From assembly GCA_022846635.1 (NCBI GenBank), contig AP025685.1:930001-994000 (forward strand): 64,000 bases of DNA, given 5' to 3'. The notes under the pieces are model-generated. The model made no database searches, was not told the origin of the DNA, and saw nothing but the letters and a program-made list of their open reading frames with translations. This DNA comes from Salmonella enterica subsp. enterica serovar Choleraesuis. GTDB lineage: Bacteria > Pseudomonadota > Gammaproteobacteria > Enterobacterales > Enterobacteriaceae. Each line of letters opens with the position of its first letter. Position 1 is the stretch's first letter. The position numbers and the translations under genes were made by a program. Positions 10,193-18,038 of the stretch are shown in pieces.

Positions 10193-12754
10193 CTACACCA
10201 GGCTTTTAAGCCGGTAAATCCACTCCAACGCCTGTCGAGGTGACAGAGAGTCAGGGTCCAGATTTTCCAAAGCTTCCAGGGCTGGAGAGGTCTCTTCTGG
10301 TGCCGATAATAGCGACATCTGGGTGCCATCCACCTGAGTAGCGGCCGCATTTGGCGAAATACTTTCCAGCTCACGCAGCTTCTGGCGGGCGCGCTTAATG
10401 ACTTCCTTTGGTACTCCTGCCAGCGCAGCAACCGCCAGCCCATAGCTTTTACTCGCTGCTCCATCCTGCACGCTGTGCATAAATGCGATGGTATCGCCAT
10501 GCTCCAGTGCATCCAGATGCACATTGGCTACGCCTTCGAGTTTTTCCGGTAAAGCGGTCAGCTCAAAGTAGTGGGTAGCAAACAGGGTTAGAGCTTTGAT
10601 GCGGGTTGCAAGATTTTCTGCACAGGCCCAGGCCAGCGATAGTCCGTCATAAGTGGAGGTGCCGCGGCCAATTTCATCCATCAGCACCAGGCTGTTAGCT
10701 GTGGCATTATGAAGAATATTTGCCGTTTCAGTCATTTCCACCATAAAGGTAGAGCGACCGGAAGCCAGGTCGTCGGCAGCGCCTACGCGGGTGAATATCC
10801 GGTCAATCGGCCCGATAGTGGCCTTGCGAGCCGGAACAAAACTGCCGATATAGGCCATCAGGACGATCAATGCCGCCTGGCGCATATAGGTACTTTTACC
10901 GCCCATATTCGGGCCGGTAACAATCAACATTCTGCGCTGAGGAGCTAATTGTAATGGGTTGGCGATGAACGGCTCGCTCAGCACCTGCTCAACCACCGGA
11001 TGACGCCCGTCTTCAATATGAATGCCGATCGCTTCGCTGAGCGTTGGACATACGTAATTGAGCGTCATCGCTCGCTCAGACAGGTTAGTCAGAACGTCCA
11101 GCTCCGCCAGAGCGCTGGCGCTTTGCTGGAGTTCGGCAAGATGCGGCAGCAGCAAATCGAAAAGCTGATCGTAGAGCTGCTTTTCAAGAGATAGCGCTTT
11201 GCCTTTTGAGGTTAGGACCTTGTCTTCGTACTCTTTTAGCTCGGGAATGATATAGCGTTCGGCGTTTTTCAGGGTCTGGCGGCGCACGTAGTGAATCGGC
11301 ACCAGATGGCTCTGACCACGGCTGACCTGAATGTAGTAACCATGCACGGCATTGAAGCCAACTTTAAGGGTATCCAGCCCCAGCTTTTCACGCTCACGAA
11401 TTTCCAGTTTATCGAGATAATCCGTAGCTCCATCAGCCAGCGCTCGCCACTCATCAAGCTCTTCATGGTAGCCGGGAGCGATAACGCCGCCATCACGTAC
11501 CAGTACCGGTGGCGATTCAATAATGGCGCGCTCAAGAAGGTCGCGCAGCTCGCTAAACTCTCCGATTTGGCCGCGCAGAGTTTGAACATATTCAGCATCA
11601 ACATCCGCGAGCTGGCTTTGTAGCTCAGGCAGTTGGGAAAAAGCATGGCGCATACGGGCCAGGTCGCGCGGGCGGGCGGTGCGTAGCGCCAGTCGAGCCA
11701 GAATACGCTCCAGGTCACCCACCTGGCGTAACACTGGTTGCAGTTCGCCGCATCTCTCTTGCAGCGCCTGAATGGTTTGCTGGCGACGGGTCAGAGTATT
11801 GATATCGCGAACAGGCATATGCAGCCAGCGTTTCAGCATACGGCTGCCCATTGGAGTCACCGTTCTGTCCAGCACTGCCGCCAGCGTGTTTTCCAGCCCT
11901 CCGGCCATATTGACGGTGATTTCCAGATTGCGACGGGTAGCGGCATCCATAATGATGCCATCCTGCGGCCGCTCCATAGTGATGGAGCGGATATGCGGCA
12001 GCGCAGTGCGCTGAGTATCTTTGACATATTGCAGCAGACAGCCGGCGGCACACAGGCCCCGGGCGGCATTTTCGACGCCAAAACCGGTAAGGTCTCGAGT
12101 GCCAAATTGCAGATTAAGCTGCTGGCGAGCAGTTTCTTGTTCAAACTCCCACAGCGGACGACGGCGCAGACCACGGCGGCCTTCAATTAATGCCGGGCTG
12201 GCAAAATCTTCGGCATAAAGCAGTTCAGCCGGATTAGTACGCTGGAGCTCTGCGGCCATCGTTTCGGTATCTTCAGGCTCGGTCAGGCGAAAGCGCCCGG
12301 AACTGATATCCAGAGTCGCGTATCCAAAGCCGCGGCTATCCTGCCAGATGGCCGCTAAAAGATTGTCCTGGCGCTCTTCCAGCAGGGCTTCATCGCTGAT
12401 GGTTCCCGGCGTCACGATACGGACAACTTTGCGCTCAACCGGACCTTTGGTGGTCGCCGGATCGCCAATTTGTTCACAAATAGCGACGGATTCACCCAGA
12501 TTCACCAGCTTTGCCAGATAGTTTTCCACCGCGTGGTGAGGAACCCCGGCCATAGGGATTGGCTCCCCGGCAGATGCGCCGCGTTTGGTCAGGGAGATAT
12601 CCAACAGCTGCGAAGCGCGTTTTGCATCGTCATAAAACAGCTCGTAGAAATCGCCCATCCGATAGAACAGGAGAATTTCCGGATGCTCGGCTTTCAGGCG
12701 CAGGTACTGTTGCATCATGGGGGTATGGGAGTCTAAGTTTTTTTTGATATCCAT
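10193..12754 (-). CDS. mutS: DNA mismatch repair protein MutS
   Basis: MutS recognises base mismatches and small loops and recruits MutL. The 853-residue protein has the same length as E. coli MutS. It shows the mismatch-binding Phe-x-Glu motif in [11 protein letters not shown] near residue 36, the lever and clamp regions, the Walker A motif GPNMGGKST near residue 614, the Walker B motif [16 protein letters not shown] and the ATHYFEL signature. No truncation is seen, so a mutator state is not suggested. It is convergent with rpoS and separated from it only by terminators. Confidence 0.98.
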   Translation of the reverse strand: MDIKKNLDSHTPMMQQYLRLKAEHPEILLFYRMGDFYELFYDDAKRASQLLDISLTKRGASAGEPIPMAGVPHHAVENYLAKLVNLGESVAICEQIGDPATTKGPVERKVVRIVTPGTISDEALLEERQDNLLAAIWQDSRGFGYATLDISSGRFRLTEPEDTETMAAELQRTNPAELLYAEDFASPALIEGRRGLRRRPLWEFEQETARQQLNLQFGTRDLTGFGVENAARGLCAAGCLLQYVKDTQRTALPHIRSITMERPQDGIIMDAATRRNLEITVNMAGGLENTLAAVLDRTVTPMGSRMLKRWLHMPVRDINTLTRRQQTIQALQERCGELQPVLRQVGDLERILARLALRTARPRDLARMRHAFSQLPELQSQLADVDAEYVQTLRGQIGEFSELRDLLERAIIESPPVLVRDGGVIAPGYHEELDEWRALADGATDYLDKLEIREREKLGLDTLKVGFNAVHGYYIQVSRGQSHLVPIHYVRRQTLKNAERYIIPELKEYEDKVLTSKGKALSLEKQLYDQLFDLLLPHLAELQQSASALAELDVLTNLSERAMTLNYVCPTLSEAIGIHIEDGRHPVVEQVLSEPFIANPLQLAPQRRMLIVTGPNMGGKSTYMRQAALIVLMAYIGSFVPARKATIGPIDRIFTRVGAADDLASGRSTFMVEMTETANILHNATANSLVLMDEIGRGTSTYDGLSLAWACAENLATRIKALTLFATHYFELTALPEKLEGVANVHLDALEHGDTIAFMHSVQDGAASKSYGLAVAALAGVPKEVIKRARQKLRELESISPNAAATQVDGTQMSLLSAPEETSPALEALENLDPDSLSPRQALEWIYRLKSLV

Positions 12755-13210
12755 AGATATAATTTTAAATCGTTGAATTTTATAGTTTCGGTGATTTGTT
12801 GTTGTTATCGAGTATCACCCGGTGAATCGTTAATTAGCCCAGACGTGCAGCAGCGTAATAGAAAACTATCCTGAACTGTGGATAGATAACTGAAACCGTA
12901 TAAACCGATTTAGCTCCGTTGCTGCTCTATAAAGACCGGCCTAAATTTCCTGGCGCTATACTAGCCCAGAGACTAACAGCCTGTCACAGGTAAAAGCTGG
13001 AACTTCACCGCAAATATCACCCTTCACATATGTCCATCCTGCGGATACCGCTATTGATATAAATCATTAAATCAAAATGATTTTTCATGTGAATAAGTTG
13101 GGGAGCCAGATGAGTTTTCGGCGGCTTATAATGGCGAAAGAGTGTTTTTTGGTAATTTTGAGGGAAATATTTAGCAGTGAGTTATTGGCTATCTGATTAA
13201 GGCGGAAGTA
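12755..13210. other. Intergenic region upstream of mutS, no gene seen
   Basis: No convincing gene was found in these 456 bases. The right half is AT-rich. TTGATATAAATCAT at 13054-13067 matches nine of the ten defined bases of the FNR consensus TTGAT-N4-ATCAA, and an 8-base inverted repeat (AAATCATT and AATGATTT) lies at 13061-13083, but no gene with a start nearby reads away from it. In E. coli the hydrogenase-related genes fhlA and ygbA adjoin mutS, so this may be what remains of a lost anaerobic locus. Confidence 0.35.
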
Positions 13211-13237
13211 AAAAACGCTACGTGGTTACGTAGCGTT
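13211..13237 (-). terminator. Rho-independent terminator of the small HMA-like gene
   Basis: A perfect 10-base-pair stem, AACGCTACGT at 13214-13223 with ACGTAGCGTT at 13228-13237, has a GGTT loop and five T following on the minus strand. It lies about 30 bases beyond the stop of the gene at 13269-13634. Confidence 0.88.
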
Positions 13238-13268
13238 GTGTAGTCAGGTATGTACTTAACGTTAAACG

Positions 13269-13634
13269 TTAGCGGGCCAGAGCGCTAACGGCACTGATCA
13301 GCGGTCCGCCGACAGTGCGTTTCAGGGTGAGGATTGCCAGCCCTTTGACCAGTGTTTTCGCGCTATTGCGGATAGTGCTATCGATATAGTCTTTATCTTT
13401 CTGAATAGCCAGCCAGCCTAGTGCTTCTATTTGAGTTAGAAGGGCTCCAGAGTCTGCTTTTTTGCTGTCGAAGCAAATGGCTACCGACCCTGCATAGATA
13501 CGATGAGTGATAGTCTGAATGCCATCCATAGTCTGCAATTGAGCGATAGCCTGCTTCACCAGCTGCGGATTGCGCTGAATGAAATCGGAGCGAACGCGAA
13601 TGCGATTTTTTGTCCGGTGCAGATAAGGAGACAT
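13269..13634 (-). CDS. Small HMA-like domain protein, divergent from the P-ATPase operon
   Basis: This is a 121-residue protein. Its N-terminus (HRTKNRIRVRS at residues 6-16) resembles the opening of two other proteins in this locus (HHIPGRIRLRF and HCLPGRLRVRV), followed by an IQTITHRIYAGSVAICFDSKK strand-turn-strand pattern typical of ferredoxin-like heavy-metal-associated folds. The CxxC metal motif is absent. The C-terminal 30 residues (TLVKGLAILTLKRTVGGPLI) are apolar and could associate with a membrane. The ATG at 13634 is preferred over an upstream one because GAGG stands six bases before it. Function is unknown; the shared motif and divergent promoter link it to the ATPase operon. Confidence 0.75.
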   Translation of the reverse strand: MSPYLHRTKNRIRVRSDFIQRNPQLVKQAIAQLQTMDGIQTITHRIYAGSVAICFDSKKADSGALLTQIEALGWLAIQKDKDYIDSTIRNSAKTLVKGLAILTLKRTVGGPLISAVSALAR

Positions 13635-13885
13635 GAACAACCTCATGCATGCTAACAATAATGAGAATAATTTATATTAGCGATATCGGGCTGTCTATGT
13701 ATTTTTTAACCATTTTGTGCCGCTGGCTGGCAGTATTAATTCTCACTCACAATGATTATTTGACCCTCCGCACACTTAATGCTTTTCCCATGATAATTAT
13801 GTGAGTATTGCGATTTACTGCGCTAAATTAACCCTGATTTTCGGAGGTTTAAGGTTAGAACCTCATACGATTAACAGGGTCCTAC
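13635..13885. promoter_or_regulatory. Divergent promoter region of the P-ATPase locus with a Fur-like site
   Basis: This 251-base AT-rich gap must hold both promoters. AATAATGAGAATAATTTAT at 13657-13675 matches 13 of 19 positions of the Fur-box consensus and lies just upstream of the minus-strand gene. A second GATAAT/ATAATTAT cluster occurs around 13791-13800 but scores only about 10 of 19. A short hairpin (GAGGTT and AACCTC, 13844-13864) lies before the operon start. These are matches by eye, and no regulator gene is present in the locus. Confidence 0.35.
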
Positions 13886-14218
13886 ATGCAGTTATCTGAC
13901 TTAAATGGCCTCCTGACGCTGCGCCGTCATGTCGAGGTCGCCCATCATATTCCAGGGCGTATACGCCTGCGTTTTACCAACCGTCTTGTCTCCGGGCTAA
14001 GTAAGCACAAATTATCCGGGCTGGAAGAATTGTGTCATCCGCAGGGATATCTGCGCAGTTACACGCTTAATACCACCACCGGGAGTCTGCTGCTTGAATA
14101 TAGCGCGGCGGATATACCACCAGCAGCGCTGAACCAGCTTTTTGGGGCCGATGAACAAATTGCCCGGCAGGCGCTGGAGCAGCTGTACGCCATTCTTTCT
14201 CGTTCGGAAAACCAGTAG
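13886..14218 (+). CDS. HMA-like (HMA_2 type) domain protein, first gene of the P-ATPase operon
   Basis: This 110-residue soluble protein has the motif HHIPGRIRLRF at residues 20-30, like the start of the ATPase encoded four genes downstream. A strand-rich segment (YLRSYTLNTTTGSLLLEY) and an amphipathic C-terminal helix follow. It resembles the HMA_2 class of heavy-metal-associated folds, which lack the CxxC metal motif; I see only one Cys. The next gene begins 12 bases after its stop. An adaptor or chaperone role for the ATPase is inferred from context only. Confidence 0.75.
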   Translation: MQLSDLNGLLTLRRHVEVAHHIPGRIRLRFTNRLVSGLSKHKLSGLEELCHPQGYLRSYTLNTTTGSLLLEYSAADIPPAALNQLFGADEQIARQALEQLYAILSRSENQ

Positions 14219-14230
14219 AGGAACTACAAA

Positions 14231-14902
14231 ATGAGCAATAACAACAACTCAATGAACCAGGGCAATCCTTATTACCCACCGTTTGGTTATCCGTACTATC
14301 CGCCAATGCCTGAGATGCCGCAGGCTGCCCAGCCGCAGATGCCCCCGCAGCCGCAAATGTCGCAACAGCCGATGGGCTGGCCGCCACAGGGTGCATGGTA
14401 TCCACCAATGCCAATGATGCCTGGCTATCCGCCGATGGGCTATCCAATGCCGCCACAGCCAATGCCTCATCATTGCCACCCGCATCATGCGCCTGGCATG
14501 GACTGGAGCGCACATGCGCAGGGTATGGTTGAGGGCATGATGGGTGAACAGGCAGGTCTGCTGAAAAACATCATCAGCACAATCGGAGCAGATGATAAAG
14601 AGTTCTGGAAAGGCGCCATGATTGGGGCGGCCGCAACGTTGCTGCTGACCAATGAAAGCGTGCGCAATATGCTGATGCAAACCGTTGCCAATGCAGGCGA
14701 TATGCTGAAAACCGGCGGCGCTAAGGTTAAAGATGGCGTAATGAGCGGCGCTGAAAGCATCAAAGAAACGGCAACAACCGGCGGCACCATTTTCCGCGAC
14801 ACCATCAAAGCGGGTAAAGAGGGCTTTAGCGAGTCGGTAGAGCGTCATCGTAAATCACCAGCCGCTGGGGCTGAGGAAGGCCAGGATGAGCAACAATCGT
14901 GA
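14231..14902 (+). CDS. Pro/Met/Tyr-rich membrane protein with His-Cys cluster
   Basis: This is a 223-residue protein of unknown function. Residues 1-105 are low complexity, rich in Pro, Met, Tyr and Gln, with about fifteen Met, and end in a cluster HHCHPHH at residues 80-86 that looks like a metal site. Residues 128-141 form a Gly/Ala-rich hydrophobic segment (KGAMIGAAATLLLTNESV), followed by a polar helical C-terminus in which Lys and Glu alternate with small residues. The hydrophobic module recurs in the protein at 15188-15511. GAGGAA precedes the ATG. A membrane-anchored, metal-collecting scaffold for the ATPase is plausible but unproven. Confidence 0.75.
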   Translation: MSNNNNSMNQGNPYYPPFGYPYYPPMPEMPQAAQPQMPPQPQMSQQPMGWPPQGAWYPPMPMMPGYPPMGYPMPPQPMPHHCHPHHAPGMDWSAHAQGMVEGMMGEQAGLLKNIISTIGADDKEFWKGAMIGAAATLLLTNESVRNMLMQTVANAGDMLKTGGAKVKDGVMSGAESIKETATTGGTIFRDTIKAGKEGFSESVERHRKSPAAGAEEGQDEQQS

Positions 14903-15191
14903 TGAGCTTAGTCCGGTAAGCCGGGCAATTATTGCAGGTGCTTTGGTCGGTACCACTACCTCGTGTATCGAACAGTGGCGCAGCTACCAAAATAACGAAA
15001 AAACGTTGAACCAGACTGCAGTCAAAGTTGCCAGCGATGCCGCAAAAGCGGGGCTGGTTAGCGGTGCAGTAATGGCGGTTGCTAACGCAACGGCAGGTCG
15101 ACCTTTGCTGACTATGCTAACGGTGATAAGTGCGGGCGCTGCCGGTTTGTATCTGATGGATGCGATTAAAAATAAGGAACAAGAACAATGA
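14886..15191 (+). CDS. Small Gly/Ala-rich membrane protein
   Basis: This 101-residue protein is of unknown function. It has hydrophobic stretches at about residues 13-27 (RAIIAGALVGTTTSC), 56-68 and 73-91 (PLLTMLTVISAGAAGLYLM) with closely spaced small residues, so two or three membrane helices with glycine-zipper-like packing are likely. It overlaps the preceding gene by 17 bases, and its TGA overlaps the next ATG, so the proteins are probably made in matched amounts. No family was recognised with certainty. Confidence 0.7.
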   Translation: MSNNRDELSPVSRAIIAGALVGTTTSCIEQWRSYQNNEKTLNQTAVKVASDAAKAGLVSGAVMAVANATAGRPLLTMLTVISAGAAGLYLMDAIKNKEQEQ

Positions 15192-15511
15192 AACAGCCTT
15201 ACTACCCATATGGATATCCTTACTATTATCCATACCCGCAGGGGTATGCTAATCCACAGCAGCCAGTAGCTCCTGCCGCGCGTCCTGCTTATCGACAGGC
15301 TAACAGCCGTACCCATTTGATCACCGGGCTGGTGGCCGGTGCTGCGATTACCTGCCTGCTAACAAACCGCCAGGTGCAGCAGGGAATTAGTGCCACTGCC
15401 AGCAAAGCATGGGGAACCGTGCGCGGCGAAGTTGAAGAGTTAAAAGAGCGTCTGGCGGATTTACAGGCCGAGCTGGATTACTACCAGAGTAAAGAACAGG
15501 ACGCCGAGTGA
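15188..15511 (+). CDS. Tyr-rich single-span membrane protein with coiled coil
   Basis: This is a 107-residue protein of unknown function. Nine of the first twenty residues are Tyr, mixed with Pro and Gly. One hydrophobic segment follows at residues 44-59 (LITGLVAGAAITCLLTN), then a predicted amphipathic coiled coil at about 79-103 (EVEELKERLADLQAELDYY). The hydrophobic module has the same pattern, G-x3-GAA-x-T-x-LLTN-x2-V, as the protein at 14231-14902. It overlaps its upstream neighbour by four bases (ATGA) and the ATPase gene by four (GTGA). Confidence 0.72.
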   Translation: MKQPYYPYGYPYYYPYPQGYANPQQPVAPAARPAYRQANSRTHLITGLVAGAAITCLLTNRQVQQGISATASKAWGTVRGEVEELKERLADLQAELDYYQSKEQDAE

Positions 15512-17592
15512 AAGTAAAAGCGCCAGACACGATAGCCATTGTGCACTGTCTGCCGGGGAGGCTGCGCGTTCGTGTTCCTCAGTTGCGCTCGATGCCGGAC
15601 AGCGCGTCCTGGCTCAAGCGCCAGCTTTTATCTATGCCCGGCGTGACCGGAACGCGCCTGCGTCCTGAGGCACGTTCTGCGGTAATTACATTTGACTCCC
15701 AGCAAACGAATCAGCACCAGCTACTTGAGCGGTTGCAAAATCTCGACTGGTCCTTGCGTAGCGCAGGTGAATATGAGGCGGAATATTGCGGTGGCGATAA
15801 CCTGCTAAATCTGGGCGGGCTGGCCCTGTCGTATGCGTTGCCTAAAAAATGGGGTGCGCTTCCAACCCTGCTTTTGACTGCCGGAACCTTGAGTGAAGGT
15901 GCCGAACAGTTGATGCATCGCGAGCTAAAGGTGGAAGTGCTCGATGCGCTGGCTTTGGGGCTTTCGATGGCGCGAGGGGACTACCGCACCACTATGCTAA
16001 CCCAGTCTCTGTTGACCCTGGGCGAGTATATGGAGCAGGAGACCAGTCGTCATTCAGATGCGCTTCTGGCAAGCCTGATGCAGCCGCGTGAACATCCTGT
16101 TTGGGTAGATCGTGCAGGCGAAAGCGTGGAGATTTTATCTTCTGAGCTGGTTAACGGTGATGAGATGCTGCTGGGGCCGGGAGATAATATTCCCGCCGAT
16201 GGTACGGTTCTGCGCGGTGTGGGGCTTATCAACCAATCATCGATGACGGGGGAAAGCGTACCGGTACGTCGTGAAGCTGGAGCCTGGGTTTACTCCGGTA
16301 CTCAGGTGCAGGATGGTAATATCGTGGTGCGTGCAGAGCGAGTAGGTGATGACTCATCTACCGCCAATATTCGCCGCTTTATCACTGACTCACTCAGCCA
16401 GCGTAGCGAAACGCAAAAAGTCACCCAACAGATGGCCGATCGCCGGGTCGCTATTACGCTGGGTGTGGGGGCAGCTGTTTTTGCGATGACTCGCGACTGG
16501 CAGCGCCTGGCTTCAGTATTTCTGGTGGATTACTCCTGTGCGCTTAAGCTCAGCACGCCTATTGCGTTTAAATCGATTATGTATCGGGCGGCGCGTAATG
16601 GTTTGCTGCTGAAAGGCGGCAGGGCGATTGAGCAGTTCGCGGCGGTCGATACCGTCGTATTCGATAAAACCGGCACCCTGACTTATGGCGATATGCAGGT
16701 TACTGATGTTGTCAGCTTCGATCCTGAGCGTGCCTGGGCTCAGCGTCTTCTGGCTATCGCTGCCTCTGTTGAAGAGCATAGTAACCACCCGTTAGCGCGT
16801 GCCGTGGTAGCTGCAGCAGAAGATCATGAACTACCGCATATAAATCATGGTGAAGTTGAATACGTTATCGCTCATGGCTTACTTAGCCAGCTTGACGATC
16901 ACCAGATGGTTATCGGCAGTCGCCACTTCCTGAGCTGCCACTACGATATCGATTTCTCCCCTTATGAAGACGAAATCAAGGCGCTAGAACAGCAGGGAAG
17001 GCATCTGCTGTTTATCGGTCTGGATACCCAGTTAGTGGGGATGATTGGCTTACAGGACAACGTGCGTGATGAAGCCGCTCAGGTGATAAGCCAGCTGCGT
17101 GAGCAAGGCATCCGCAAAGTTGTGCTGCTGACAGGAGATAGGGAAGAGAAAGCGGCAGCTCTGGCCGAAGAGCTTGGCATCGATAGCTACTTTGCTGAGG
17201 CCACGCCGGAAAGCAAAGTTGAAGTGGTGCGCCAGCTTCAGGAGCAGGGGCATCGTGTCCTGTTTGTTGGCGATGGCATCAACGATGCGCCGGTTCTGAC
17301 TCAGGCCGATGTAGGCCTGGCGATGAATCAAAGTACGGAGCTGGCCCAACAGGCGGCAGATGCCGTGTTGTTGCAGGATAATCTGCATGGCATAGCTGTC
17401 GCTCGTGAACTTTCTTTGGAAGCAATGAAGCTGGTTACCAGCAACATTCGCCTGACCGAGTGGGTGAACAGCGCCATTATGCTGGCTGCGGCATTTGGCT
17501 GGCTGAAACCAACGGCCAGCGCGTTGCTGCATAATGGGACGACGCTTGGGGTTCTGTTACGGTCACTGGCGGCCAAAAACGCCGGAAAATAA
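15508..17592 (+). CDS. P1B-like P-type ATPase with variant membrane motif
   Basis: This is a 694-residue P-type ATPase, probably a metal cation exporter in the inner membrane. An N-terminal HMA-like domain (HCLPGRLRVRV at 13-23) lacks CxxC. The core motifs are intact: TGES at 247-250, the phosphorylated Asp386 in DKTGT, the P1B-type His-Pro pair in SNHPLA (427-428) and GDGINDAP at 588-595. The membrane motif that is normally CPC reads YSC (DYSCALKLSTP, 341-351), so the ion cannot be assigned from it. The GTG start overlaps the previous stop. It is the last gene of a coupled five-gene operon. Confidence 0.9.
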   Translation: MKVKAPDTIAIVHCLPGRLRVRVPQLRSMPDSASWLKRQLLSMPGVTGTRLRPEARSAVITFDSQQTNQHQLLERLQNLDWSLRSAGEYEAEYCGGDNLLNLGGLALSYALPKKWGALPTLLLTAGTLSEGAEQLMHRELKVEVLDALALGLSMARGDYRTTMLTQSLLTLGEYMEQETSRHSDALLASLMQPREHPVWVDRAGESVEILSSELVNGDEMLLGPGDNIPADGTVLRGVGLINQSSMTGESVPVRREAGAWVYSGTQVQDGNIVVRAERVGDDSSTANIRRFITDSLSQRSETQKVTQQMADRRVAITLGVGAAVFAMTRDWQRLASVFLVDYSCALKLSTPIAFKSIMYRAARNGLLLKGGRAIEQFAAVDTVVFDKTGTLTYGDMQVTDVVSFDPERAWAQRLLAIAASVEEHSNHPLARAVVAAAEDHELPHINHGEVEYVIAHGLLSQLDDHQMVIGSRHFLSCHYDIDFSPYEDEIKALEQQGRHLLFIGLDTQLVGMIGLQDNVRDEAAQVISQLREQGIRKVVLLTGDREEKAAALAEELGIDSYFAEATPESKVEVVRQLQEQGHRVLFVGDGINDAPVLTQADVGLAMNQSTELAQQAADAVLLQDNLHGIAVARELSLEAMKLVTSNIRLTEWVNSAIMLAAAFGWLKPTASALLHNGTTLGVLLRSLAAKNAGK

Positions 17593-18038
17593 CGGGCTAA
17601 ATCCAGCGCCACTGCGTAGCGAAGGGAGGCGAATGCTTCTCTTCGCTACTGCTGATTAAGTTAAGGCCCGCGATTCATTATTATTTTCTCTAACTCACTT
17701 CAGCGTTGTATATCATTACGCCATATCTCCTGCGGGACATTTTTTTCAACTCTGCGCCGTAATTTCCATACGAAATAATGACGTGTGTGTATCAGGCATG
17801 TTGCTCCATCGTTCGCTATGTCGTCCTATGCTTTGCCGCTATTGCGGGGTAAATAACCTCATCAGATGGTCGTAAAGATGGAATCTGGCACCAGGTGAAG
17901 ATGCAACAGAATATCTGATACATTAATTCACTTACGATCGTTTCCAAAAATAGCCTTTTGGCGCTTTCTTTACTTCCGCCCTCTGGCTGAAGGCACTACC
18001 ATTAGAAGCAATTTTTCCCGTACTTTTATGGACTCTCT
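17593..18038. other. Intergenic region between the P-ATPase operon and mltB
   Basis: No gene is seen in these 446 bases. GTAGCGAAG at 17616-17624 and CTTCGCTAC at 17641-17649 form a 9-base-pair hairpin just after the ATPase stop, but without a T tract, so it is at best a weak terminator. The remainder presumably includes the mltB promoter. In E. coli the srl (sorbitol) genes lie on this side of mltB. Confidence 0.5.

Noticed and set aside
13660..13885. MntR or Zur operators in the P-ATPase promoter region
   Set aside because: Neither AACATAGC-type inverted repeats nor a GTTATA-N-TATAAC core was found.
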